A DNA stretch of 64,000 nt from Acetobacter papayae JCM 25143 (lineage in GTDB: Bacteria; Pseudomonadota; Alphaproteobacteria; Acetobacterales; Acetobacteraceae): positions 54,880 through 118,879 of the forward strand of contig NZ_BAIN01000002.1 of the NCBI RefSeq assembly GCF_000613285.1, given 5' to 3'. Below, piece after piece: positions 20,682 to 30,505 of this stretch; the stretch's first letter is position 1; each line of letters starts with the position of its first letter. The position numbers and the translations under genes were made by a program. The notes below the pieces were generated by a model. It was not told the DNA's origin. It ran no database searches and saw nothing but the letters and a program-made list of their open reading frames with translations.

Positions 20682-21494
20682 TTATGCGGCTGCGCGAGTG
20701 CTTACGCCCAGACGGAAACCCTCCTGCTTAAGCGCCTTAATGGCGGCTTCGGCATATTTCCCAGTCAGGGACGTGACGTTCCCGGGGGCGCACCAGAAGC
20801 TGAGAGAAACCTGAATATTGGCCGATTGCGGCAGAAACGAAACGCTGGGGGCCGGATTATTCAGCACAAGCGGTTCGTTCTGGAGTAGTGCTAGAAGCAG
20901 CGTCCGGGCCTTGTCCGTATCGTCCTTATAATCAATTAGCAGGCTGACCGAAGCAAGGCGCTTGTCTTCCTGTGACGTGTTGACGACGATATTGTTGGAA
21001 AGGTTTCCGTTAGGCACATAAATAATTTCATTGGTGGAGCCCCGCAGCACGGTGCGAAACATTTCAATTGATTCCACTGTGCCGGTGCTTCCGCCCGAAG
21101 TAATGGAATCGCCCACCTTGAAGGGGCGGAAGAGCAGAATCAGAACGCCACCGGCAAAGTTGGCGAGGCTACCCTGCAATGCCATGCCCACAGCCAGACC
21201 TGCGGCACCCAATACAGCCACGAATGAAGTGGTGGCAATACCGACCATCGAGGCCACACTGATCAGCAGCAGTGCCTTGAGGAAAAGCCCGACAACGCTG
21301 AGCAGAAAGCCTCTGAGTGTTGGTTCGATATGGCTTGCCGCCATCATCTGGCCAAGGCCACGATTGACCATGTTAATGATGGCCCAGCCCGCCAGCAGCA
21401 CGATAATGGCCAGCACAAGCTGACTTGCATAGCTCATAATGGCTGGTACCCAGCCGTTAAACTGCGCCCAGAGTGAATTAACCTGATGTTCCAT
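20682..21494 (-). CDS. mscS: Small-conductance mechanosensitive channel, MscS family
   Basis: A 270-residue intact inner-membrane protein. Three hydrophobic helices fill the first ~110 residues. The third, pore-lining helix has the Gly/Ala-rich pattern FVAVLGAAGLAVGMALQGSL and then NFAGGVLILLFRPFKVGD, the MscS signature. A soluble beta and alpha/beta domain follows (SIEMFRTVLRGSTNEIIYVPNG). The channel opens on membrane tension and releases solutes during osmotic downshock. It has no operon partner. Confidence 0.92.
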   Translation of the reverse strand: MEHQVNSLWAQFNGWVPAIMSYASQLVLAIIVLLAGWAIINMVNRGLGQMMAASHIEPTLRGFLLSVVGLFLKALLLISVASMVGIATTSFVAVLGAAGLAVGMALQGSLANFAGGVLILLFRPFKVGDSITSGGSTGTVESIEMFRTVLRGSTNEIIYVPNGNLSNNIVVNTSQEDKRLASVSLLIDYKDDTDKARTLLLALLQNEPLVLNNPAPSVSFLPQSANIQVSLSFWCAPGNVTSLTGKYAEAAIKALKQEGFRLGVSTRAAA

Positions 21495-21736
21495 GGATAT
21501 CCCTGAAAGTTAATGAGGCAATGACCTCACCTAATATAGAGCAAAATCTGTGGTATTTCTCGGGCATGCTTCTTGCCGGATGCAGGAAGTGATACCAGCC
21601 CTGTAGCGCTTCGAGCGGGAAGCCCGCGTTATCTACCCTGAAGCGCGGCAATTTCTACGGCTGCCACATCTTTCGCTGGCCTCAGCCTGAAGGCGGATGA
21701 GGCCAGTTTTATAAGGATGAAAGCCGCCATCAGCCT

Positions 21737-22285
21737 TTATTTGGCCAGAACCGCGCAGGCAACGCGATCCCCAGCGCCGCCAATAGGCTGGGTCTGGTAG
21801 TCATCGGGTTTGGCGTGGATCACGAGGGACGAGCCATCTGCATCCAGCAGGGCAGGGCGCCCCCCAGTGCCGCTGACGGAAACGAGGGGAGAATACAGTT
21901 CTACCGTCACGCTACCATCTGTTGCGACATAGAGGTTCGGCAGGTCGCCTGAATCGTTGGCATCGGCGTTCAGCAGACCATGCACTGGCTTGGTTACGCC
22001 ATGTGGGTGGATATGCCCGCCAGCACTTTTAAAGCTAGGAGGCGTGCAATCGCCCTTTTCATGAAAATGAACGCCATGCCAGCCAGGTGTAAGGCCGGTT
22101 GCGGCAATGCGCAGGATAACACCTTTGGGTGCCTCGGTAATTTCTACCGTGCCATGCGGTGCACCGTCGCTGCCCTTGATGTCACCCGTGAGCTTATCTG
22201 CCGCCATGGCAGATACTGGAAAAGCGAACAGCCCAAGGCTGAGGACGGCGAACCGGTTTTTCCACGAATTCCTTATCATTTTCAT
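21737..22285 (-). CDS. sodC: Cu/Zn superoxide dismutase, periplasmic
   Basis: Start chosen at the MKMIRNSWKN methionine. A longer in-frame start exists at 22453 but would add 56 residues before an ordinary signal peptide (FAVLSLGLFAFPVSAMAA). A GAAAGAG ribosome site fits the second Met, at 22279, even better. The mature protein has metal-ligand motifs WHGVHFHEKGDC and GGHIHPHG, and the C-terminal PIGGAGDRVACAVL with the paired Cys and active-site Arg. It removes superoxide in the periplasm, which fits a strict aerobe that oxidises substrates there. The frame is intact. Confidence 0.92.
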   Translation of the reverse strand: MKMIRNSWKNRFAVLSLGLFAFPVSAMAADKLTGDIKGSDGAPHGTVEITEAPKGVILRIAATGLTPGWHGVHFHEKGDCTPPSFKSAGGHIHPHGVTKPVHGLLNADANDSGDLPNLYVATDGSVTVELYSPLVSVSGTGGRPALLDADGSSLVIHAKPDDYQTQPIGGAGDRVACAVLAK

Positions 22286-22757
22286 CTCTTTCAATTCTGC
22301 GTGGGATAGTGGAGAGGCCATGCCCCGTGTTCTTTCAAATGCGACCCTGTTGCACATGTTACCTGCGGGCTTAACATTTTCCAGACCCTGATGTTCCTCA
22401 ATCAAGGAATATTGTGTGGAGCCTCTCTCACAAGAGTTCAGGCGACCCGGCATGGCGGCTTGCGGAAGCCGTTAAAATCAGTCGTTCAGGCTATCTATCT
22501 GTGCCTCTAGGGATGGGAAGTTGGAGCAGAAAGGAGCATTTCGGTATTTTTTGACTTTGGAACAATCGTAATACTGATAACCGGCTTATTTTTGTGGATC
22601 GGCAAACGTCAGACTGCGACTGAAACAAGGCTACCGGCTTTAGGATACGCACTGGAGGAGGATAAGGCTCCAGCAGCGGAACAGGGCTGAAGCAGAAAGC
22701 GGGCTGCTCAGGATGAACGCGTCTTGCGCCAGAGCAGGATAAAGCGTCGAACTCCGA
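22286..22757. other. Intergenic region between sodC and the PepSY gene
   Basis: No gene supported beyond a possible upstream extension of the sodC frame. It probably contains the sodC promoter near 22400-22500. I see no repeat or terminator of note. Confidence 0.4.
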
Positions 22758-24146
22758 TCACCATCCTGCTAGATACAGAACAAACACGCCGCTCAGGAGC
22801 GGAAACACCACCCATAACCGGGCAAAGGCTGTTCTGAGCCACGGCAGAAAATTGATGTCGTGTGGGCCGTATACGAACCAGCGTGAATATCTGGCGGGAG
22901 TATCGAAAGCCGCCTGTACTGCGCCTGTCTGGGCATCCACATAAAAAAGCACGCCATTATCCGCAGTAAGACGAATGACAGGAAAAGAGCGCGGATGCGT
23001 TGAACGGTTGAAATAATATGAATCAGGCGCGGTAAGTAGACGGGCAGATTGGCCTAGTGTGCTAATTTCCAGTGGTGTGGGGGTTAGATTGTCATCCAGA
23101 CGTTCACGGTGCCCCTTGCCATCAGTAACAGCCAGAAATATGCGCCCATCCAGAAACACACCGCGTATATCTATCCAGCCCGTTGTTCTATAAACCGCAA
23201 TGCGCTCCAGAAGAAGCTGGAGTTCAGAACCACTAATGCTGCCCGTAACATGCACGGGATCCAGCCTGTCCTTATTGCTTGCAAACAGGCCTGCGGGGGT
23301 CATGGTCAGAAAGCCTGTCGTAATCCACGATAATGCGAGGATACCAAACAGCATGCCGAAAAAATGGTGCACCAGATGCCAGCGCTGATAAGCGGAAAAC
23401 GGCCAGCGGCGTCGCAGGCACAGACAACCGATAAACAGGCCGGTTACTGTTAAAAAAATGCTAGCACCCGATAAAACAATGACCACTGTTTTCCAGATCG
23501 GTGGGTGACGCCGCAGAACAGCCGGGTAAAGCCAGTGAGGAATAGCCCCCACCCAGGCCCACGCACGCGATACTTTGTCGGTTGCCTGTACAACATCACC
23601 TGTTATGGGCGAGACATACACGACCAGCCGCGCAGGGCCGGGAAAGCGGAAGCGTTCAAAACCCTGCTGGTGGGCTGGGGTATCCAGAACCCATTGGTCA
23701 TCCGTTGTTATGCCTTCAGACACAGGAACGTTTTGCACGCCCAATAGGGCGGCATAGGCCCGTGCGCTGGCGCTGGCTTCCTGAAAAGGAATGCTGCCTG
23801 TCTGCCCCGTTCGCAGATCGACAGCGAATGGTGTGCCTGTCACTGGAAACAGTGTGAGCACCGGTTCGGCTCCCACCATGCCTAGTCGAAAGGACTGGAA
23901 CCGTGAACCCGGTTCCATGAGTGATGGAACCATGGGCAAGGAGGGGGACAGCAGCAGAGGCGCATGCCCCACCAGTTCAGTGCCCGCAATCGGGGTTGGC
24001 CATGGCCGCCATAACATCACTATGCCTGACAGGCACCAAGAGAGCATCAACACCCCCATGATCAGACCAAGCCAGCGGTGGGCCAGATATAGGGTTCGCA
24101 GGCATTTTTTGCGCATGGAGATCGGGCGGAGGGAAAGCGTGGTCAT
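22758..24146 (-). CDS. PepSY-associated transmembrane protein (iron/cofactor reductase-like)
   Basis: A 462-residue inner-membrane protein. The first helix (AHRWLGLIMGVLMLSWCLSGIVMLW) carries the His-Arg-Trp start typical of PepSY_TM proteins. Further helices lie near residues 220-245 (VVIVLSGASIFLTVTGLFIG), 265-285 (HLVHHFFGMLFGILALSWITTGF) and at the C-terminus. Proteins of this type sit beside TonB receptors and are thought to reduce or release imported metal complexes. It lies 90 bases downstream of the riboswitch-controlled receptor on the same strand, so the two probably form one unit. Its substrate may be a cobalamin-related or iron compound. The frame is intact. Confidence 0.8.
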   Translation of the reverse strand: MTTLSLRPISMRKKCLRTLYLAHRWLGLIMGVLMLSWCLSGIVMLWRPWPTPIAGTELVGHAPLLLSPSLPMVPSLMEPGSRFQSFRLGMVGAEPVLTLFPVTGTPFAVDLRTGQTGSIPFQEASASARAYAALLGVQNVPVSEGITTDDQWVLDTPAHQQGFERFRFPGPARLVVYVSPITGDVVQATDKVSRAWAWVGAIPHWLYPAVLRRHPPIWKTVVIVLSGASIFLTVTGLFIGCLCLRRRWPFSAYQRWHLVHHFFGMLFGILALSWITTGFLTMTPAGLFASNKDRLDPVHVTGSISGSELQLLLERIAVYRTTGWIDIRGVFLDGRIFLAVTDGKGHRERLDDNLTPTPLEISTLGQSARLLTAPDSYYFNRSTHPRSFPVIRLTADNGVLFYVDAQTGAVQAAFDTPARYSRWFVYGPHDINFLPWLRTAFARLWVVFPLLSGVFVLYLAGW

Positions 24147-24236
24147 AACCTGTTTTCCCCTAGGGAATCAGCGCCTTTGCTGCATCTAAAGCATGCAGCA
24201 AAGGCTGTCATCATATCCGGTTCAGGGTAATTGTGG

Positions 24237-26539
24237 TTAGAAACCAGCCTGAACACTGATAGAGAAAGAACGCGGCGCGCCCAGCAACACCTGATTGGAG
24301 TAGCTCGTATCCGCCCACTGGATAAAGTATTTATTGCCAATATTATCTATGCGCCCGTACATGGTTACCCCTTTATAAGCATGCCATGCGGCAAAGACAT
24401 TAACGGTCGCATATTGCTTGAGTGTAAGCGTATTGGCGTAATCCCCCTTGCGGGCAGAGACATAGCGAACACCCGCGCCAAGGTCGAGCGGAAGATCCTG
24501 CACCCGCGACCAGACTGCCCAAGCATTGGCCGTAACCGCAGGCACATTAGGCACCTCGTTGCCAGAGGCATCAACCGAAGCACTGGGATGAAATGAGCCA
24601 TAGCGGGAATAGGTGTAGGCTACATTACCCGAAAAGCTCCAGTGCCGGTTGAGAGCAAGATCGCCCTGCCATTCCAGCCCGCGCGATGTCTGCACACCTG
24701 CAGTAGCTACGGTATCAAGGCCCGTAGCAACCAGCATACGGGTGCGCCGGATATCGTACAGCGCCAGTGTGGTCGTTATGCGTCCTCCCCATGCACTGGC
24801 CTTGATGCCGATTTCGCCCTGACGCGAATGGCTCAGCCGTGTGAATTGGCCACTATTGACCAGAAAAATATTGGAGCCCGGGGGGTCTTCTCCTGTCGTA
24901 TAGATGCCATACACGCTGATGTTTTTTGTAATGTCAAAAACCGGACCAATGCGGAAATTGTTGGGGTTGTAATTTCCCTTAAAACTTGTTGAGGCGTTGT
25001 AACTACCGTTCTGGTTATAGTTCTGCCGGTCAAGCGATAGCCAGTCGTAACGGAATCCACCGACCAAACGCAGGTTGTCGCGAATACTTAGCACATCTTC
25101 AAGAAACAACCCGGCCTGCACCATCGTGGTCGGGGATTTTCTATAGGGGTATTCTCCTGCAAAATTTCCCAAAGCGGTTTGTTCGGGGTTGGCGAGAGAA
25201 ACACTGTCCGCGTAATCCGCATCAGGAAAGCCCCGATTGCGGATAAAGCGCAGGTAATAGGCATCTCCTCCGAGCGTAAAGCGGTTTTTCATGCCAAAAA
25301 TCGTGGAATCAAAACGGGCATACAGGCTATCTCCAACCTGATGCTGGCTTTGGAACACGTAAAACCTGTCTCGTGCGATCCGCCCAGGTGCAATGGCGTT
25401 GCCGTTTGCATCCACACTGCCAGAAGCATTGATATAGCTTAGGCTCTCGGCATTGTTCCAAAGCCGTTTGGAATAGATAAAGTAACTGCTGTTGTGCATG
25501 AGAAGGGAAGGCGTAACCTGCCATTGCAGGTGGAGTGTTGGCGTGGCATTGACCGAACTGGCCTGAGCATTGCGCACGTTATAATACTGCCACATGGAAG
25601 ACTTGGTAATGCCCAGCCCCTTTGTGGAGCTTAACAGACCGCCTACGCCCCCCCCTGTCTGGGAAAGATCAACCAGTGGCGTGCCATAATAGGTGGACAA
25701 GCGATCAGTCAGATAGTCCATGCTCAGGCGGGCGCTGAATTTTTCACTCGGCTTCCACAAAATGGTGGTGGTAAAGTCGTTCGAGTGAGGGTCTGCTCCT
25801 TTGACATAACCATCGGACGATGTGCGGCTGAAATCGGTGCGAATAGCCAGTGTTTTCGTAATGGGGATGGAACCTCCTATCCCGGCATTCCATGTGTTGA
25901 AACTGCCATAGGAAACCAGCGCATTGGCGTGGGCCGCATCAAAGGCCGGGTCACGTGTGCGCATATCTTCCGTACCACCCACGGCCCCCTGACCATAAAG
26001 AACGGAAGACGGTCCTTTTAAAATCTGAACGCTTTCCAGATTAAAACTGTTCTGGGGACGGTTCACCATCGTAGTTGGGCCAAAATAGATCCCATCGCGC
26101 AGAACCAGAATCTGGTTGCCGGTGAAGCCGCGCATCATCAACTGGCTCGGGTTTCCGGGCGACCCGCCCGAGGTCACGCCGGGGGCGCTATCGGCAGCAT
26201 CTTCCGCCTGTGCATAGCCACGCTGCATCATCAGATCATGAGAGATGACATTGATTGTGGCCGGTGAATGCTGGATAGACAGGCCCAGTTTACCCCCAAT
26301 GGCGGGCACCATCTTGAGCATGGGCGTTTTGCCGTAAGTCGTGACTTCTTCGGGCTCTCCCCGCCACAAGGTCGTATTTTTTTTATGGACCGAGGGCTTT
26401 GCCTTTTTTTCCTGTGCGGACGCGGCGCAGACAGGCGAAAAAGAACTGGCGCCAATAAGAATCAGCCAAGGACAGAAGATACGGCACGCACGGCTGGTTG
26501 CTCCGACAGAACGTCACCACGATGGAAACGATGGAGCAT
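24237..26539 (-). CDS. TonB-dependent receptor under cobalamin riboswitch control (one frameshift as read)
   Basis: About 767 residues. The long frame opens at a TTG (26369), but a better N-terminus is found by adding one G near 26470. The protein then starts MLHRFHRGDV at 26539 and runs through a signal peptide (VLGLILIGASSFSPVCAASA) into the main frame. The plug domain has HSPATINVISHDLM, LMMRGFTGNQILVLRDGIY and VQILKGPSSVLYGQGAVGG; the barrel ends SISVQAGF. By sequence it looks like a ferrichrome/siderophore receptor, yet a complete cobalamin riboswitch precedes it. This suggests import of cobalamin, a corrinoid or something linked to B12 status. The PepSY membrane gene follows 90 bases later. 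Confidence 0.85.
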
Positions 26540-26592
26540 CGTCTCGCCCCCGACACACCCCGTTCGGCAGCTTCGTCCGTGACTTGCACGCC

Positions 26593-26755
26593 ATGGCAGG
26601 TCTCCTGGCTTGCCGGTCTTCAGCATGCCGGAGCCTTCCCGTGCTCTTTGCAGAGACAGCAGTGGCGCATGTTCCGGCAGCCTCACGGCTTACAGTTGCG
26701 GGGGCAGCACCGGCCTGTAACCGGTTTCCCTCTTAGCTTCCTGTATGACTTGCAT
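26593..26755 (-). promoter_or_regulatory. Cobalamin (AdoCbl) riboswitch
   Basis: Read on the minus strand, all main conserved elements appear in order: AAGAGGGAAACCGGT, GCCGGTGCTGCCCCCGCAA (B12 box, 26690-26708), CTGTAAGCCG, GCGCCACTG, GGGAAGGC, GAAGACCGGC and AGCCAGGAGACCTGCC (~26594-26609). It ends about 55 bases before the receptor start at 26539, so it probably represses the receptor and PepSY genes when cobalamin is plentiful, by hiding the ribosome site or by early termination. The match to the known consensus is very close. Confidence 0.95.
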
Positions 26756-26760
26756 ACAAA

Positions 26761-27536
26761 AAGAACCATGACAGGCGTCATGCTAAACAGGAAAAGATCG
26801 AACCCTGTCAATAGAAATATTGTGTAAATACGTTTTGCAACATCTGTTATCCCGATAACCGGGAAAACCTGCTTCGCGATACCTTTTCTACCCGACCAGA
26901 CCGGATAGAGCGCGAAACGTATCGCATGTTCTGTCGCCAGCCAGTGTTGCAAGGCTGCAACGGACAACCATGACCAGCACGATATCGATCGTCTTGATCT
27001 GCTTTTGCTGCCAAGATGGAATCTCTTAGGGTTGAAGGCACTGGGGGTAAATATCCCGCCTCTCCTCTGCCACGGGTAAGTCATTAGGATTGCACCGCCA
27101 AGTTGCTGGGGCACACTCCATTTTGCATACGCAGGAGATGATCAATCTGATGCAAAAGGCGGAGGAGCGCATTCCAGCCGAAAGGTTCTGGGGGAACCCG
27201 GATGGCCAAAACATTTATATAAGCTGTCTGTCCTGCTGTTATCGGGCACGGTCTTTTCTATTGCCGAGCATTCAAGAAAGAGCCGTTTGCATTCTCTAGA
27301 ATAAGAATGTGTGCGATACTATAGGTTATTCAGTAAAGATGATTGTGAAATATTTTCATTAATATATATCTTTCAATTGCCATTCACTCATGAAATATTA
27401 TCAGAACAAAGGCGCTGGAATGCGAATGATGACAGTAAGCCTTATCATGTTCAGGACATTGCGCTCCGGTTTTTTCAACTGCGGTGTCTTCCTGAAAAGA
27501 TAGTCAAACATTCTTTATTATTTTGAGAGATATTCC
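26761..27536. other. 776-base region without a recognisable gene
   Basis: Short open frames exist on both strands (for example 26683-27114 minus and 27090-27299 plus), but none has family-like sequence, a good ribosome site or normal composition. The last 230 bases are AT-rich and should hold the promoter of the arginase-family gene. A decayed gene is possible but unproven. Confidence 0.35.
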
Positions 27537-28407
27537 GTGTCGAAGCAGGACAGCAGCACACTTCGCCTTGTTTTTCCGCAATGGCAGGGTGGTGATAATC
27601 CGCCTTATTATCTTGGAGCCAGACTGCTGGCATGGCTGGCTCCTCCCGCTAAGGGCCTATTGAAGAAGTGCCAGTCGATGTTCCAACGGATACACCGCTG
27701 CCGCTGGAAAATGACATGTGTGGCCGGAGTGTTCTTGTAAAACAGATCCATAATGCCCAGCACATAATAGAACGGCATAATCCCGCATCCATTGCCGTTC
27801 TGGGTGGGGACTGCCTTGTGTCTTTGGTTCCGTTCGCATGGTTGGCCGAAAAATACGGCGAAAAGCTCGGCATCCTCTGGATCGACACACATCCGGATGT
27901 GCAGACACCGACGCAGTATAAAAATGCGCATGCTCATGTGCTGGGTGCCTGATGGGCCATGGCGATCAAGACCTGACCAGTGCTGTAAAAAAGCCAATAG
28001 CCGCAAAAAATATCATGATTGCGGGTATTCACGATCCATTACCCTATGAGGCCGAGTTTATTGCAGAACACGGGATATACACCTGTTCACCGCAACAGGT
28101 TCGTGATGGTGCTCAACCCGTTATGCAATGGCTCAATCAGAGTGGGATAGACGTGCTGGCCATTCATCTCGATCTGGATGTTCTTGATCCTCATAATTTT
28201 CGTTCGGTATTGTTTGCAAAGCCTGGCCGAGGCAAGCATGATTTTGGAGATGTCGCCGAAGGAAAACTGAATATTCCTGATGTCCTTAAACTTGTTAAGG
28301 AAGTCATGACGGAAAAGCAGGTTGTCGGCATGACAATTGCTGAACATCTACCATGGGACGCGCTGAATCTTCAGGAAATGATGAAACAGCTTCCGTTGCT
28401 CGGCTAA
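27537..28407 (+). CDS. Arginase/agmatinase (ureohydrolase) family protein (two frameshifts as read)
   Basis: About 290 residues, starting at a GTG after GAGAGATATTCC. The N-terminus reads LRLVFPQWQGGDNPPYYLGA. The manganese-site motifs are ILWIDTHPDV (Asp-x-His-x-Asp) and AIHLDLDVLDP (Asp-x-Asp). The first metal histidine of classic arginases (GGDH) is Cys here (GGDCLVSL). The frame shifts near 27657 (one extra C gives AKGPIEEVPVDVP) and near 27950 (one extra C gives LGALMGHGDQDL). It would hydrolyse a guanidino compound to urea plus an amine, which would suit the urea locus in this window, but the substrate is unknown. The LysR gene that follows is convergent. Confidence 0.78.
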
Positions 28408-28421
28408 CCCCACTGGCCTAC

Positions 28422-28451
28422 CCATGAAGGCTCACGTATGAACCTTCATGG
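28422..28451. terminator. Hairpin between the converging arginase-family and LysR genes
   Basis: CCATGAAGG and CCTTCATGG form a perfect 9-bp stem with a 12-base loop. It ends three bases from the LysR stop codon, and ATTTCATTTTC follows on the plus strand. Confidence 0.65.
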
Positions 28452-28453
28452 AG

Positions 28454-29344
28454 CTATTTCATTTTCATGTCTTCAATGAAAAGGGATAGGGGCATGGCAT
28501 GTTGTGCATGCCGTGGATAAAAAAGATGAAAACCCACATGGGTCAGGGAGAATTTTTCCAGTACAGGAATGAGTTCTCCTGTCTGAATATAGGGTTGAGC
28601 AACAATTTTTGGGATATAGGCAAGGCCTATGCCATCAAGACAGGCATCACGCGTGGCAAAAACCGTGTTGCATATAAATTGTCCAGTCGGCTGAAATTTA
28701 AAGTTTTTCCCATTTTGCCTGAAGCGCCAGCTATAAATTTTTCCATGCGTCGGCAGCCGAACGCCAATACAGTTGTGCTCGGCAAGGGCGCTCGGTTTTT
28801 TTGGCAAAGCGTGCGTTTTAAAATAGGCAGGGGAACCGATAACGGTAAATTCTATATCAGGTGATATGGGAACAGACACCATCCCATGTGTTACCATTTC
28901 TCCAAGCCTTACGCCCGCATCGAAGGATTCATCGACAATATCGACCAGTCGCAGGTCGGTAGAGACTTCGATAGTGATCTCAGGGTATTTTTTCAGAAAT
29001 TCAGCAATCCGTGGCCGCAGAAAAAACGACAAGGATTCTTCTGTGACAGTCAGGCGTAACGTGCCTCTGGGGGATTTTCGGAACTCATCTAGGCTGGATA
29101 GCCTGTTCTCGATTTCATCGAACAGGGGACGAATGGTTTGTAAAAGATATTCCCCCGCACTGGTCGGAACAACACGCCGGGTTGTTCTGGTCAGGAGTGT
29201 CACGCCAAGCCGTTCTTCCAGCAACCGCATTGTATGGCTGAGGGCTGATGGCGTAACACCTCTCCGGGCTGCGGCGCGTGTAAAGCTCCTTTCCTGTGCA
29301 ACAGCAAGAAAGGAAAGGAGTTCGTTGAAATTCTCGCGCGACAT
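28454..29344 (-). CDS. LysR-family transcriptional regulator
   Basis: A 296-residue intact protein. The N-terminal winged helix-turn-helix is clear (FLAVAQERSFTRAAARRGVT, then SALSHTMRLLEERLGVTLLT). The C-terminal periplasmic-binding-like effector domain starts near residue 90 (GTLRLTVTEESLSFFLRPRI) and resembles the DmlR/YafC subgroup. It is convergent with the arginase-family gene, and its own promoter faces the HVA1-like gene behind it. Target and inducer are not evident. Confidence 0.92.
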   Translation of the reverse strand: MSRENFNELLSFLAVAQERSFTRAAARRGVTPSALSHTMRLLEERLGVTLLTRTTRRVVPTSAGEYLLQTIRPLFDEIENRLSSLDEFRKSPRGTLRLTVTEESLSFFLRPRIAEFLKKYPEITIEVSTDLRLVDIVDESFDAGVRLGEMVTHGMVSVPISPDIEFTVIGSPAYFKTHALPKKPSALAEHNCIGVRLPTHGKIYSWRFRQNGKNFKFQPTGQFICNTVFATRDACLDGIGLAYIPKIVAQPYIQTGELIPVLEKFSLTHVGFHLFYPRHAQHAMPLSLFIEDMKMK

Positions 29345-29384
29345 TCTGGAGGATACCCAGCTTTCGAATGTGTAAAAAGAGGGA

Positions 29385-29600
29385 TTATGGAAGTTTGGTC
29401 AGGGTTGAGCCTTTATGAAAGGCAATATGACTGGTTTTCAGGCTTTCTATTTCATACTGCGGAGTTTGTGGTGTTGCATGATGCTGATACCCATTCACCA
29501 GAAATGGCGCAGTGTGTATTTTTCTGATCCGTCCACTCACGCGACCGACTTCAGAGTTCCACGCAACGATATCCCCGATCCCGAAAATCTGTGATGACAT
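29385..29600 (-). CDS. HVA1-type (DUF2945) small protein
   Basis: A 71-residue intact protein matching the hypervirulence-associated TUDOR-like family: FGIGDIVAWNSEVGRVSGRI at residues 6-25, a central GYQHHATPQTPQYEIES and a tail SHIAFHKGSTLTKL. Family members are small basic proteins of unknown function. It lies just upstream of the LysR gene (41 bases) on the same strand, so they may be transcribed together. Confidence 0.82.
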   Translation of the reverse strand: MSSQIFGIGDIVAWNSEVGRVSGRIRKIHTAPFLVNGYQHHATPQTPQYEIESLKTSHIAFHKGSTLTKLP

Positions 29601-29662
29601 GGTTAATCCCGTTTGTGCCCGAAAGGAAAAATCACTGTGCAGGATGGGCTAAGCGCGTATTA

Positions 29663-30328
29663 TTAGCTCTTGGTCATGGGTTTGCCTGCGGGCGTTGCCA
29701 GCCTTGCCATCGCAGCCTGTTCGGCAAGGTTGATGAGCATTTCGAGATCACGCTCCTCGACATCCAGAGTGTCGGGCATTTGCCGGAAGGCGGTGTGAAT
29801 ATCGTCGCGCGTGAAATGGCCTTTGAGCGCCACAGGCAGGCTTAAAGGGCCCGGCACATGCGGATAACGGTGCCCCGTTGCACGGTGATAAAGGATGGCC
29901 ACACCCGTGAGCGCAATAGAATTAAGCGCAACGGGAAGGAAAGGAAAAACAAGGCCCATCGCCAGACCATGGGTTGCAGGATGCAGCAATGTTGCCGTCA
30001 GTGCTGAAGCGCCCCCCGGGGGATGCAGCGAGCGGGTTATGGACATGGCCATAATGGCAAGGCACACAGACAGGCCGCAGGCAAAGGGGAGGGGCACAGC
30101 GGGAATAAGCGAAACGCCGACACCAACCATGGCGGAAAGCGTATTGCCCAGAATGATAGCTCTTGGGGTTGCAAGCGGGCTGGCGGGAACGGCAAACGCC
30201 AGCACGGCCGATGCTCCCATGGGAGCGACAATAGCAATCCCATCGAAATCCGAAACTGTCGCGCCGAGAAGATAGGCAATGGCGATGCCAAATAACGCGC
30301 CGATAGCCGCACGGAGAGACAACGTCAT
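29663..30328 (-). CDS. HPP-family integral membrane protein
   Basis: A 221-residue intact protein with four to five hydrophobic helices and the name-giving motif SLHPPGGASALTATL near residue 100. In some bacteria and chloroplasts HPP proteins are linked to nitrite transport, but most are uncharacterised. The C-terminal soluble tail (DDIHTAFRQMPDTLDVEERD) is charged. The gene is 62 bases upstream of the HVA1-like gene on the same strand. Confidence 0.85.
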   Translation of the reverse strand: MTLSLRAAIGALFGIAIAYLLGATVSDFDGIAIVAPMGASAVLAFAVPASPLATPRAIILGNTLSAMVGVGVSLIPAVPLPFACGLSVCLAIMAMSITRSLHPPGGASALTATLLHPATHGLAMGLVFPFLPVALNSIALTGVAILYHRATGHRYPHVPGPLSLPVALKGHFTRDDIHTAFRQMPDTLDVEERDLEMLINLAEQAAMARLATPAGKPMTKS

Positions 30329-30505
30329 CAGCAGGAACCCTTTTGTGGCATGTCGGGTTTCTGTATCATGAAAGCGCTACGCGAAGCGATGCTGTTTCCG
30401 TGGGCGATAAAAGGGAGCCCCCCCTTTCTCAAGCTGTGGCGAAAGATGCCAGAAGAGGTGAGGGGGCTCTGGTCTGTAGGTCATGGCGGATATGTGTAAA
30501 TGGCG

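Noticed and set aside
26683..27114. 143-codon minus-strand frame overlapping the riboswitch
   Set aside because: It runs through the conserved riboswitch sequence, has no family-like motif and a composition of arbitrary mixed residues.
27072..27240. Possible transposase remnant in the gap before the arginase-family gene
   Set aside because: No catalytic motif, terminal repeat or target duplication could be seen.
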